DNA of 48,966 nt from Chromatiales bacterium (GCA_024762485.1 JANTHH010000001.1:1-48966), one strand, 5' to 3'; numbered from the stretch's first letter, positions 1-8,670 are shown. The notes: generated from the letters alone by a model not told the origin. Program-made: numbers and translations.

Positions 1-186
1 GAACTGGGCCTGCCCACGGTTGCCATCGGCGGCATAAGCCCCGAGAATGGCCGCGCCCTGATCGACGCCGGTGCCGATATGCTGGCGGTCATCCGCGGCC
101 TGTTTGCCCAGCCGGACATCCATGCCGCGGCCCAGGCCTACGCCGCCCTGTTTGCCGAAGAAGACCACGAGGAACCCAAGCCATGA
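1..186 (+). CDS. thiE: Thiamine-phosphate synthase ThiE, C-terminal part (5' end outside window)
   Basis: Only the last 61 codons are present; reading in frame from base 1 gives a TIM-barrel tail with the phosphate-binding segment VAIGGIS followed by GADMLAVIRGLF, which matches the family pattern of a glycine-rich loop before the last strand (GAxxxAVI). ThiE joins the hydroxymethylpyrimidine pyrophosphate and thiazole phosphate moieties to make thiamine monophosphate in the cytosol. The stop codon overlaps the start of hemL as ATGA (183-186), so the two are probably translationally coupled; the thiE-hemL pairing is common in Gammaproteobacteria. The N-terminal half cannot be judged. A short acidic tail (EEDHEEPKP) ends the protein. 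Confidence 0.85.
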   Translation, partial: ELGLPTVAIGGISPENGRALIDAGADMLAVIRGLFAQPDIHAAAQAYAALFAEEDHEEPKP

Positions 187-1466
187 CCCGCTCCCACGAC
201 CTGTTCGAAAAAGCCCGGCGCCACATACCCGGCGGCGTGAATTCCCCGGTGCGGGCCTTCAAGGGCGTGGGTGGCGACCCGGTATTCATCGACCACGCCG
301 AGGGGGCCTACCTGTTCGACAGTGATGGCCAGCTGTACATCGACTATGTGGGATCCTGGGGGCCGATGATCCTCGGTCACACCCACCCCGAGGTGATCGC
401 CGCGGTAAAGGCCGCCGCCGACAAGGGCCTGTCCTTCGGCGCCCCCACCGAGGTGGAAATCCGCATGGCCGACCGGGTGTGCGACATCATGCCCGGCATG
501 GACATGGTACGCATGGTCTCATCAGGCACCGAGGCCACCATGAGCGCCATCCGCCTGGCGCGCGGCTATACCGGCCGCGACAAGATCGTCAAGTTCGAGG
601 GCTGCTACCACGGCCACGCCGACTCGCTGCTGGTGAAGGCCGGTTCCGGCATGCTGACCCTCGGCGAGCCGTCCTCGCCCGGCGTGCCCGCGTCGCTGGC
701 CGAGCATACCCTCACCCTGAACTACAATGACGCCGAGCAGGTGAAGGAGACCTTCGCCAGGCTCGGCGAACAGATCGCCTGCATCATCGTCGAGCCGGTG
801 GCCGGCAACATGAACTGCATCCCGCCCGTGCCCGGCTTCCTCGAGACCCTGCGCGCACAGTGCGACGAGCACGGCGCGGTGCTGATCTTCGACGAGGTGA
901 TGACCGGCTTCCGGGTCTCGCTCACCGGCGCCCAGGGCCACTATGGCATCCAGCCGGACCTGACCACCCTGGGCAAGGTCATCGGCGGCGGCATGCCGGT
1001 GGGTGCCTTCGGCGGCAAGGCCGAGATCATGCAGAAGATCGCCCCGCTCGGCCCCGTCTACCAGGCCGGCACCCTGTCCGGCAATCCGGTGGCCATGGCC
1101 GCGGGCCTGAAGACCCTGGAACTGATCTCCGCCCCCGGCTTCTACGCAGACCTGTCCAGCAAGGTCGACAGGCTGGTCGCTGGCGTCATGCAGGCCGCCG
1201 CCGATGCCGGCGTCCCCTTGGCGGAAAACCACGTCGGCGGCATGTTCGGCTTCTTCTTCACCGGGGCTGGACCAGTCACCGACTTCGCCGGTGCCACCGC
1301 CTGCGACCAGGAACAGTTCAGACACTTTTTCCACGGCATGCTGGACCGTGGCGTGTACCTGGCGCCTTCCGCCTTCGAGGCCGGCTTCGTCTCCGCGGCC
1401 CACAGCGGCAAGGACCTCGACGCCACCATCACCGCCGCCAGCGAGGTCTTCGCCGATCTAGGCTGA
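183..1466 (+). CDS. hemL: Glutamate-1-semialdehyde 2,1-aminomutase
   Basis: This PLP enzyme converts glutamate-1-semialdehyde into 5-aminolevulinate, the first committed tetrapyrrole precursor in the C5 pathway, in the cytosol. The 427 residues match the usual family length. Visible marks are the N-terminal PGGVNSPVRAF motif, the SSGTEA phosphate-binding loop near residue 113, FDEV(M)TGFR near 237-244 for the PLP-pyridine contact, and TTLGKVIGGGMPVGAFGG with the Schiff-base lysine at about K265. The start overlaps the thiE stop (ATGA). The 3' end overlaps the convergent response-regulator gene by 9 bases, leaving no room for a terminator. Supply of heme from here fits the two heme-rich oxidases at the other end of the window. 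Confidence 0.97.
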   Translation: MTRSHDLFEKARRHIPGGVNSPVRAFKGVGGDPVFIDHAEGAYLFDSDGQLYIDYVGSWGPMILGHTHPEVIAAVKAAADKGLSFGAPTEVEIRMADRVCDIMPGMDMVRMVSSGTEATMSAIRLARGYTGRDKIVKFEGCYHGHADSLLVKAGSGMLTLGEPSSPGVPASLAEHTLTLNYNDAEQVKETFARLGEQIACIIVEPVAGNMNCIPPVPGFLETLRAQCDEHGAVLIFDEVMTGFRVSLTGAQGHYGIQPDLTTLGKVIGGGMPVGAFGGKAEIMQKIAPLGPVYQAGTLSGNPVAMAAGLKTLELISAPGFYADLSSKVDRLVAGVMQAAADAGVPLAENHVGGMFGFFFTGAGPVTDFAGATACDQEQFRHFFHGMLDRGVYLAPSAFEAGFVSAAHSGKDLDATITAASEVFADLG

Positions 1467-3863
1467 TGTCTCCGGCGGCGCATCAAAGGCATACTCCTCC
1501 GCCCCGAGGGGCGGCTGTACGAAATAGCCCTGCACGAGGTCCACGCCACAGCGATACAGCTCGCTCAGGACCTCTGCCGTCTCCACGTAGCCGGCGACGA
1601 CCCGCGGCCCGGCCTTCTGGATGCGCGCCACCACCTCGCCCACATATTCGACCTGTGCCGCATCCTGCGCCAAGGCACGGGTCAGCGCCTGTGGCAGCTT
1701 GACCAGGGCCGGCCGCAGGGTGTGAATGATCTGGCTTCCCCGCTTGCTGGGGATCACGCCCTCCACCATCAACTGACAGCCCAGCGCGGTGAGTGGGCGA
1801 AGGCCTTCGGCCATCGCCTCCAACGGGACATCCTGTCCCGGTCTGTCGAAGGAGAGACCGATCAGGCTGGCCGGCAGGCCGTGCCTGTTCAACGCGGCAA
1901 CGAGCCAATCAGGGAATGCGGGATCCAGCAGACTCTGCTGCGAAATCTTCATGAACAGCTGGCCCTGCCATCCCTTGCCGACATGGGGTGCAGCCCACGC
2001 CAGCACGCCCTCGATGACATGCTGATCGAGGGTCTCGGCCAGGCCGGCGTAGGGCATGAGGCGCATGAAATCCGATGGCGGAGCACCCTCGCCGGGGACA
2101 TCCGCATCGCACAGGCGACTGCGCACTTCGATGCAGTCATTGGCCCCGCTGACCAGATCGACCATGGGCTGCATCAGCAGACGCAGACGCCGCCGCGTCT
2201 CGTCGAGGTCGGCCTTCAGTTGCGCCGCCCGGTTTTTATTCGTGGCCACCCACAGCCTGCGCGCGGCCTCCAGACCCTGGGCCACCACCCGCCCGCCACC
2301 GGCCTTCTGTGCCTTGCGGCAGGCCAGGCCGGCGCGCCGGATCTGTTCCACCACCGAAAGCTGAGGCTCGCACATCACCAGACCACCTGAATTGCCCGGC
2401 CAGTGATGATCTACCTTGCAGATATCCTGTGCCAGCAGGCGTGCCTGCCCGAACCCGAGGTGGCGCATCACCATGGCGACACCGTGGGCAAAGCGCAGCG
2501 GGTGGGCATCCGGATATCGCCTGGCCAGGTTCGACATCAGATGCTCAAGTGCCGATTCCAGGGCACTGAGATCCTCGCTGCTGGCAGGGATATCCGGTTC
2601 CAGGTAGAGCAGTGCGCCACCCTCTTCGGCCGTCGCCACCTCGAGCAGCTTAAGCAGGTTTTCGTTCGCCAGCAGGTCCATGTGATGAAAGACACCCGCA
2701 GCGGCCTCCCGGCGTGCCCGCGCACGCTGCAGGTGCAGACTGACGGCATCCACCAGCAGGGCCGGGGAGATCGGCTTCTGCAGGAAGTCATCGCCCCCGG
2801 ACTTCAATGCCGCAAACTGGCGCGCCGGGCTCTGCTCACGGGAGAGAAAGAGGACGGGGACATCGTCCCAGGCCGGGAACTGCCGGATCAATGCGGTCAG
2901 CTCCTGGCCATCCACCTCCGGCATGTAGAGATCCATGAGGATCAGGTCCGGCCGGTGACGCTGCAGCGACTGTTCGATGGCCTCCGGCTTCAGCAGCCCC
3001 TCGACGTCGAAACCGGCCTGCCTGAGCACCCCCTGCAGATAGGCCGACTGGTCCGCATCATCCTCAACCACCAGGATCCGGGCGCCGCCGGTCACCGGAT
3101 CGAGCAACAGCAGGAGACGCTCCAGCAGCAGGTGCATGTCCACGGGCTTGGTGAGGTAGGCATCACCGCCAGCGCGGATCGCCCGCAGACGACTCTGCAT
3201 GTCCCGCCGGGCGGAGAGGAAGATCACCGGCAAGGGCAGGCGATTGGCCCGGCGCATGGCGGCAATCGCATCGATGCCGCCAAACTCGCCCTCCGGCAGC
3301 ATGACGTCCATGATCACCGCTGCCGGATTCTCTGCCTCCACCGCCGCAGGCAGCAACGCTGCCGAATCCATCACCCGGACCCGGTAACCCGCCAACTTCA
3401 GTTGCGCTGTCAGGTAGTCGGCCATGTCGGCATCGTCATCTACCAGGTACAGCAGATGACCTCTCTGCTCCCCCGGCGCCGCTGGCCGGTTGGTGGCAGC
3501 ACCCACTGTCGTGGAAGGCTCGTGCAGCGGGTGGGTGACCGCGTCCTCCAGGCGGCCGAAGAGGATCCCCAGCCTGCCGACGATCTCCGGGTCGATCCCG
3601 CCGGACACCGGCATGAGCTCTGCCAGCGCCTGTTGCAATTGATCGGCAGCCGCACTGATCTCCAGGAAGCGGAAGCTGCCGCTGGCACCCACCAGACTGT
3701 GCAGGTGCCGCATCAATGCATCGAGGTCCCCGCTCTCGGCAACGCCTTCCGCCACCTGCCGCCAGCAACGGCGGATCTCATCGAGCCGTTGCGGCAGCCC
3801 GTCGATGAATCGCTGACGTACCGCCGCCAGCTTGCCGTTCCCGGGAATTCCCTGTTCCTGCAT
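1458..3863 (-). CDS. Hpt-REC-REC protein with degenerate GGDEF and EAL domains
   Basis: This 801-residue cytoplasmic signalling protein has, in order, an Hpt domain (about 10-110, putative phospho-His H55 in HSLVGASGSF), a first receiver (136-258, VDDD, phospho-Asp D186, K239), a second receiver (262-380, D311, K363), a region resembling a GGDEF fold (about 395-550) and an EAL-like C-terminus (about 575-790). The signature GGDEF motif is missing, and the EAL entry motif and metal ligands are replaced (for example EVRSR where EALLR is expected), so neither enzyme activity is likely. Such dead tandem domains, as in FimX, can bind c-di-GMP or protein partners. The gene is last in the five-gene operon, 15 bases after the hybrid kinase. 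Its Hpt and two receivers make it the natural phosphorelay partner of that kinase. The output is unknown. Confidence 0.85.
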   Translation of the reverse strand: MQEQGIPGNGKLAAVRQRFIDGLPQRLDEIRRCWRQVAEGVAESGDLDALMRHLHSLVGASGSFRFLEISAAADQLQQALAELMPVSGGIDPEIVGRLGILFGRLEDAVTHPLHEPSTTVGAATNRPAAPGEQRGHLLYLVDDDADMADYLTAQLKLAGYRVRVMDSAALLPAAVEAENPAAVIMDVMLPEGEFGGIDAIAAMRRANRLPLPVIFLSARRDMQSRLRAIRAGGDAYLTKPVDMHLLLERLLLLLDPVTGGARILVVEDDADQSAYLQGVLRQAGFDVEGLLKPEAIEQSLQRHRPDLILMDLYMPEVDGQELTALIRQFPAWDDVPVLFLSREQSPARQFAALKSGGDDFLQKPISPALLVDAVSLHLQRARARREAAAGVFHHMDLLANENLLKLLEVATAEEGGALLYLEPDIPASSEDLSALESALEHLMSNLARRYPDAHPLRFAHGVAMVMRHLGFGQARLLAQDICKVDHHWPGNSGGLVMCEPQLSVVEQIRRAGLACRKAQKAGGGRVVAQGLEAARRLWVATNKNRAAQLKADLDETRRRLRLLMQPMVDLVSGANDCIEVRSRLCDADVPGEGAPPSDFMRLMPYAGLAETLDQHVIEGVLAWAAPHVGKGWQGQLFMKISQQSLLDPAFPDWLVAALNRHGLPASLIGLSFDRPGQDVPLEAMAEGLRPLTALGCQLMVEGVIPSKRGSQIIHTLRPALVKLPQALTRALAQDAAQVEYVGEVVARIQKAGPRVVAGYVETAEVLSELYRCGVDLVQGYFVQPPLGAEEYAFDAPPETSA

Positions 3864-3878
3864 CTCGTCCTTCCTGTC

Positions 3879-5408
3879 CTAGCCCAGTTCACTCAGGGTC
3901 TTGAGCAACACAGCGGGATCGATGGGCTTCGCCAGATAGGCATCGACGCCGACCGCAGCCGCCTGCGCCTGCTCGGCCTGCCCCGCCGCCGCAGACAGTA
4001 TGATCACCGGCCCCTCGTACCCCTCATCTCGGGCCGCCTGCACGACCTGCGGTCCCATCATGTCGGGCAGATGCAGATCCATGAGCAGCAGGTCCGGTTT
4101 CGAGGCGGTCAGGGCCGCCAGCGCCATCCCGCCATCCGCTGCAAAGGCGAGGTCGTAACCACTGTCTTCGAGATAAGCCCCGAGCAGTGCCCGGATATCG
4201 GGGTCATCCTCGACGATCAGCAGATGCCGCCTGCCGGTCGTCCGGGCCCGTGTGACCGGTATCCGATGGGACTCGGGGGCATCGATGTCGAAGACGAAGC
4301 GGCTGCCCTTGCCCGGTGTGCTCTCCAGCTGCATCCGCCCCCCCATGCGTTCAACCAGTGCCAGGGTGATGGCGAGACCCAGCCCGGCGCCATGCCTGCG
4401 AATGGCAGGCTGCCCGGCCTGTCTGAAAGGCTCGAAGATACGTCGTTGCTCCGCCACCGGGATCCCGCTGCCGGTATCGCTGACCGCGACGTTGAGCCGG
4501 GCGTCCTGCCAATCGAGTGTCACCCGGATCTCGCCCTGTTGCGTGAACTTGAATGCGTTGCCGGTGAGATTGACCAGGATCTGCCGCAGGCGCATGCCAT
4601 CGAGCAGCAGGCAGGCCGGCAGTCGGGGGCTGACCTCGACGGTGAAGCCGATACCCGATTGCCGGGCAGTCCGCTCGAACATCTGGCGAATGACCCCGGC
4701 GATCTCACGCACGTCGGTCTCTGTGGGATTCAGCTGGAGTTCATCGTTCTCCAGCTTCGCCTGGTCGAGCAGATTATCAACCAGGCTCAGCAGGTGGCGT
4801 GCCGCGCCTTCCATGGCGTCGAGATAGGCCGGCTTCATCTCGCCCTGATGGCGAAGATCGAGATATCCCAGGATGCTGGTGAGCGGCGTGCGGAATTCGT
4901 GGGACATGTTGCCGATGAACAGGCTCTTCAGTTGGCCGGCCTCCTCCAGCCTGCGATGACTCTCCTGCAGACGCACCTGGCTCTGTTCCAGTTCGGCCAG
5001 CAGTTTTTCCCGCTGCCGGTGCAGCAGCGCCAATTCATTGGCCGCCTGTTGCCGCTCCCGCCGCTGGGCCTGTTCATCCGAGGCATCGAGCAGCACGATG
5101 CCGAGTCCTGCAGACAGCGGCACCAGGTGGACATGGGCCGTGTGCGCCACCCCCGGACGGGTCTCCATGCTGAGGAACTCCAGCACCAGCGGCTCGACGA
5201 GTCCTGCAGCCGTGCCACTGAGCCAGGGCAGGACATTGTCGAGCCGTTCCCCCTCCACGAGGTCCGCCAGGCCGTAAAAGTCCAGGTCGCCGGAGGCGCC
5301 GGTGAGCCGCTCTTGCGCATCGGCCACCAGGCACAACGGGTGCACGCGGTGAAACAACTGGCGGTCCAGGTAGTGCTGCAGTTCCTGCGGCAGGCGGTGC
5401 TCTTTCAT
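3879..5408 (-). CDS. Hybrid sensor histidine kinase (soluble, with C-terminal receiver)
   Basis: The protein is 509 residues. It starts with a PAS-like sensory region (about 15-115), then a coiled-coil linker (115-160), HisKA with H170 in NMSHEFRTP, HATPase (270-380: NAFKF, DTGSGIP, and a GAGLGLAIT glycine loop) and a receiver (394-509, LIVEDD, phospho-Asp D444, KP lysine near the end). No transmembrane segment is seen, so it senses a cytosolic or membrane-associated cue. I chose the ATG at 5408 because it overlaps the GTPase stop as ATGA and gives a sensible N-terminus; a longer frame to 5735 would lie wholly within the GTPase gene. The kinase receiver needs an Hpt to pass phosphate on. Candidates are the Hpt domain in the next gene and the stand-alone Hpt at 10200-10526. 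Confidence 0.9.
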   Translation of the reverse strand: MKEHRLPQELQHYLDRQLFHRVHPLCLVADAQERLTGASGDLDFYGLADLVEGERLDNVLPWLSGTAAGLVEPLVLEFLSMETRPGVAHTAHVHLVPLSAGLGIVLLDASDEQAQRRERQQAANELALLHRQREKLLAELEQSQVRLQESHRRLEEAGQLKSLFIGNMSHEFRTPLTSILGYLDLRHQGEMKPAYLDAMEGAARHLLSLVDNLLDQAKLENDELQLNPTETDVREIAGVIRQMFERTARQSGIGFTVEVSPRLPACLLLDGMRLRQILVNLTGNAFKFTQQGEIRVTLDWQDARLNVAVSDTGSGIPVAEQRRIFEPFRQAGQPAIRRHGAGLGLAITLALVERMGGRMQLESTPGKGSRFVFDIDAPESHRIPVTRARTTGRRHLLIVEDDPDIRALLGAYLEDSGYDLAFAADGGMALAALTASKPDLLLMDLHLPDMMGPQVVQAARDEGYEGPVIILSAAAGQAEQAQAAAVGVDAYLAKPIDPAVLLKTLSELG

Positions 5409-5905
5409 CGTGCAGCAATCGCGTTCGCCAGCTGCTGAAATACCGCGCCGACGCCCTCGCCTGTCTTGGCGCTGCAACATTCCACGGGCCAGCCCGCAGC
5501 GATCCGTTGCGAGATATCGTCCGGCGTCACCTCCCACGCCGCCTTCAGGTCGGCCTTGTTGACTGCCGCCACAAAGGGGGTGTCGCCGAGCATCCCGCTG
5601 ACCTGTTCCTGCAGCCTGCAGGCGGTCTCCAGGGTGTCCCGACGGGTACCGTCGATGACCAGCAGGTAGCCCGCAGCGCCCCGTAGATAGGCGCTGCCCG
5701 TCGCATTCAGCACATCGGTCCCTGCCAGGTCCCACAACACCAGCTTCATCGCCATGCCCCCCTCCAGTTCCACCTGCCGTGTGTCGATCTTGACGCCGAC
5801 GGTGGTGAGATATCTGTCGGAGAAGGTGCTATGCACGTAACGCGCCACCATGCTGGTCTTGCCCACCGAAAAATCACCGACCATGCAGATCTTCGCCGCC
5901 TGCAT
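5405..5905 (-). CDS. Ras/Rab/MglA-like small GTPase
   Basis: This 166-residue protein is a single G domain. Visible motifs are the P-loop GDFSVGKTS (10-18), a switch I region with TTVGVKI (34-40), switch II WDLAGTD (58-64), NKAD (116-119) and SAKT (145-148). The position equal to Ras Gln61 is Thr (T63), as in Rap, which predicts slow intrinsic hydrolysis and a need for a GTPase-activating partner. The start (ATG 5905) lies one base past the stop of the upstream OmpA-domain gene, and the stop overlaps the kinase start, so these genes must be co-expressed. Bacterial relatives such as MglA set cell polarity and work with roadblock proteins; the neighbouring membrane protein has a region that could play that part. 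No lipidation motif is visible. The function here is inferred only from family and context. Confidence 0.9.
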   Translation of the reverse strand: MQAAKICMVGDFSVGKTSMVARYVHSTFSDRYLTTVGVKIDTRQVELEGGMAMKLVLWDLAGTDVLNATGSAYLRGAAGYLLVIDGTRRDTLETACRLQEQVSGMLGDTPFVAAVNKADLKAAWEVTPDDISQRIAAGWPVECCSAKTGEGVGAVFQQLANAIAAR

Positions 5906-5906
5906 G

Positions 5907-7880
5907 TCAGCCCGACCCGCCCTGTGTGTCGCCCTCCGGCGAGAGGAAACGGATATGCACATCCGCCCGCCGGCTGGCCAGTTCGGGCACGCCACGGCCC
6001 CGCTTCGGCACCGCCGTTTCAATGAGGAACAGTGATGCCGGCAGCCCCTCGCCAACCAGCAGGTCAACCAGCCGCCGGGCCCGTGCCGCGGCGAGCTGGC
6101 GGTTGTACTGGGGCGTGCCAACAGCATCGGTACGGCCTGTGACCACCACCTTGAAGGGCCGCTGCAGCCGCTCCGCCAAGTGCTGGATCTCGCGCAGGCT
6201 GTCGGCCAGCGACGACATGCCCGCCAGCTGGCCGGGATCGGGATCAATGCCATTGGGGAAGCCGATACTCACCTTGTCGACCTCGGCCACCAGGGTGTCG
6301 AGCCGGCGGGATTCACGGACCACCAGCGCCTTGTCGTCGAGCCCGGCAAAGCCGGGCAACTGCTCCAGCGGAAGGATCGACAGGCGCTGCTTCCAGTCCA
6401 GCGGGGCGTCACCCTCGAGCATGATCCAGCCATCCTTCACGCGCAGAGTGACCCCTTCCGGAGGATCGATCATGGCCCTCGCCTGCTGCAGCAAATAGCT
6501 GTCGCGGTCGGTCAGCCGACTGTCATCGAAGGCGTTGATGCCGGGGATCGCCGGTGCCAGCAGCCGGGCACGCTCGATCCAGCGGGCATCCGGGACGCCT
6601 TCGGCCAGCAGTACGCCATCCGCGCCCAGTCTCAGATTGACCGTGGGCGGCGGCGCGAGGATACGCTGTGCCCGGCGCAGGGCGAACGGGGGCGAGAGAT
6701 CCTGGTAGGGCCGCCAGTTGAACGTCACCGCATCCGCCGCTAGGCCACTGCCAGCTACCAGCTCGTCGAGCGGTGGCGCGAGGGGGTCCCGCAGGCCCTC
6801 GATATGCAGCCGGCCATCCGTCCGGTCGACACGTGTCACCACCACGCCGGGACGGGACTCGAGCTGTTGCAACAGTGCCGCCTCCCGTCCCCGGCGTTCA
6901 CTGGCGGCACGCTGCTCGTCCCAGGCCTGGTAACCGAACCATGACAGCAGCAGCACGACAAACGCCAGCAGCCACCACAGAAAGGCGCGGCGCGGTCTCT
7001 TGTCCGTCTCACGCTCCTCCGACACCAGGCAGCGGCGCAGCTCCGGCTGCACCGCCAGCAGCGAATCGCTGTCGCCGTCGAAGGCCTTTATCGCAGCAGC
7101 AAATTTCTCGTGCACGTCCTCGAGGATGCCCATCAACCGCTGCCGCAGGTCGGGTGGCGGCATACCTCGGATGACGCAGGCCATCAGGGCGTAGGGTCCG
7201 TGCAACAGCAAGACGGTGTGCTCGCCCACGTCCACCGTATCCAGGGTGCCCTCGCCGCCCGCGACGAAGGCATCCTTGACGAAGTCCTCGATGGCAGTGA
7301 GCATCGCGGAGACCGCGTCCGCGTCCCGGTCCAGGGCCGTGGGGTCGGCCACATGCTGCATCAGCAGACCACTGCCGGGCTGGATCAGGAATACCTGTTC
7401 CACCCGGTAGATGAGGGTGTGGCGCAACACCACGGCAGAGAACGGCACGCCGGCACGCATGGCCTCGATGCGCCAGGCGATGCCTCGGGGTGAAAGGCTG
7501 TGCTCCAGTGCCTTGTTGAGTGCATCGACGATGCCGCGAAGTGATTCGGCGATGGCGCGCCGGATGGCGGGACCCATGACCGGGAACAGGGCATCGGCCA
7601 GGGAATGGGGGTCGGCCTGGACGGAGCGATGCAGACATTCGGCCACTGGCGCCTCGAGGGCGCTGATCAGGGCGTCGCCCTGCCGTAGTTGCAGCTGTAC
7701 CGCATCCGGCAGCACCTGCGATACGTCCTGGGCTCGCAGGGGCAGATCATCGATACGCTGACGCAGCTGCTCGAGGTCCTTCTGCTCGGGCTCGAACAAA
7801 AGGCGCTTCAGGGTATCGAGTGCGTCCGCGTCCGTGGTGGACGGCCGATCATCCCGGGGTTTCGGTCCCTGCTGATTCAC
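5907..7880 (-). CDS. Inner-membrane protein with cytoplasmic roadblock/longin-like region and periplasmic OmpA domain
   Basis: The 657-residue protein has a long soluble N-terminal part (1-295), one transmembrane helix (about 299-318, LWWLLAFVVLLLSWFGYQAW) preceded by a KRPRR stop-transfer cluster, and a periplasmic part. Residues 340-520 contain BON-like repeats (for example VTLRVKDGWIMLEGDAP). Residues 535-645 form an OmpA/MotB C-terminal domain with TGRTDAVGTPQYNRQLAAAR, the peptidoglycan-binding signature. In the cytoplasmic half, residues 145-270 (VEQVFLIQPGSGLLMQHV, then DAVSAMLTAIEDFV) resemble the roadblock/longin fold found in partners of small GTPases; that is my reading and needs a structure search. 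Topology is MotB-like. Located 30 bases after the coiled-coil gene and one base before the GTPase, it probably links a GTPase signal to the cell wall. Confidence 0.8.
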   Translation of the reverse strand: MNQQGPKPRDDRPSTTDADALDTLKRLLFEPEQKDLEQLRQRIDDLPLRAQDVSQVLPDAVQLQLRQGDALISALEAPVAECLHRSVQADPHSLADALFPVMGPAIRRAIAESLRGIVDALNKALEHSLSPRGIAWRIEAMRAGVPFSAVVLRHTLIYRVEQVFLIQPGSGLLMQHVADPTALDRDADAVSAMLTAIEDFVKDAFVAGGEGTLDTVDVGEHTVLLLHGPYALMACVIRGMPPPDLRQRLMGILEDVHEKFAAAIKAFDGDSDSLLAVQPELRRCLVSEERETDKRPRRAFLWWLLAFVVLLLSWFGYQAWDEQRAASERRGREAALLQQLESRPGVVVTRVDRTDGRLHIEGLRDPLAPPLDELVAGSGLAADAVTFNWRPYQDLSPPFALRRAQRILAPPPTVNLRLGADGVLLAEGVPDARWIERARLLAPAIPGINAFDDSRLTDRDSYLLQQARAMIDPPEGVTLRVKDGWIMLEGDAPLDWKQRLSILPLEQLPGFAGLDDKALVVRESRRLDTLVAEVDKVSIGFPNGIDPDPGQLAGMSSLADSLREIQHLAERLQRPFKVVVTGRTDAVGTPQYNRQLAAARARRLVDLLVGEGLPASLFLIETAVPKRGRGVPELASRRADVHIRFLSPEGDTQGGSG

Positions 7881-7910
7881 CTGGATTCAATCCCTGTAGC
7901 ACAGGCCATT

Positions 7911-8489
7911 TCAGGATTTGTCCATGCCTTCCATGTCGAATGAGCCCTTGAGCCGCAGTGCCACCTCGCCAAGCATGTCGGCAAGACTCTCGCGGCTCAG
8001 TTTGTCGTCATGCAGTTGCTGCGTTTCCTTATCGAGGGAATCGAGCAGTTGCTCGCCCTGCTTGCGCATCGCGGCCTGCAGCACATCGACCTGGTCGTGC
8101 AGTTCCATGCGCAGGTCCGTGAGCTGTTTGCCGGCATCCTTGTGCACCTCGTCAAGGCGTTTCGCCAGTGAATCGTCCGCCTGCTTGAGCACATCCGAGA
8201 GGCTGCCCAGCGCCTGGGCCGCGGCCTTTTTTTCTGTCTCCAGTGCATTGCCGAGCCGTTCGACCTGGGTGTTCAGCAGATCTTCCAGCCGCTTGAAGCG
8301 TGCATCGAGATCATCCTGCAGCTGTACCCTGTCCCGCTCGAGACGCTCCTCCAGCCGCTGGAAGCGACGATCGAAGTCCCGCATCTGTCCACCGAACAGA
8401 ATTTCTCGAATCTGATCAACATTGTCAGACGTCGCTTCGGTGGCTGCCTCTACCCCCGCGACCTTCTTGGATGCCTTGTTGCCTGCCAT
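7911..8489 (-). CDS. Coiled-coil protein, first gene of GTPase/OmpA operon
   Basis: The 192-residue protein has no signal peptide or membrane segment. After a flexible Lys/Ala-rich start there is a compact peptide, IREILFGGQMRDFDRRF (about 28-43), then nearly continuous heptad-like helix from 44 to 160 rich in Leu, Arg, Glu and Gln, and a short acidic C-terminal helix with LADMLGEVALRLKG. The ATG at 8489 is preceded by AAGGAG nine bases upstream. I do not recognise a named family. The position as first gene, and the glycine-bearing peptide at the head of the coil, suggest a scaffold or tether for the membrane protein or GTPase encoded next. Function is unknown. Confidence 0.75.
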   Translation of the reverse strand: MAGNKASKKVAGVEAATEATSDNVDQIREILFGGQMRDFDRRFQRLEERLERDRVQLQDDLDARFKRLEDLLNTQVERLGNALETEKKAAAQALGSLSDVLKQADDSLAKRLDEVHKDAGKQLTDLRMELHDQVDVLQAAMRKQGEQLLDSLDKETQQLHDDKLSRESLADMLGEVALRLKGSFDMEGMDKS

Positions 8490-8670
8490 CTCGTGGACTC
8501 CTTGCCCGGGCTATTGCTTCAAACTGTGACCTGATTCTATATCTTGCAATTGCCAGACCCTAGCACTTTAACTACTTGAAATCTCCAATCCGGCGACTGG
8601 GAAATGTCGTCAATACAGATGCCTGCAGCGACCGATGGATACCATTTCGGGCGCTAACTGCAGACACCAA

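Noticed and set aside
2403..5438. Very long open frame on the plus strand (about 1000 codons)
   Set aside because: It is antisense to the kinase and Hpt-REC-REC genes, has the Gln/His/Arg-rich composition of a GC-rich shadow frame, and shows no known domain.
8545..8560. GG-N10-GC with a perfect TTGCA on the minus strand upstream of the coiled-coil gene (GGGTCTGGCAATTGCA)
   Set aside because: Only the GG of the -24 element matches; TGGCAC is absent, so I do not call a sigma54 promoter for the five-gene operon.
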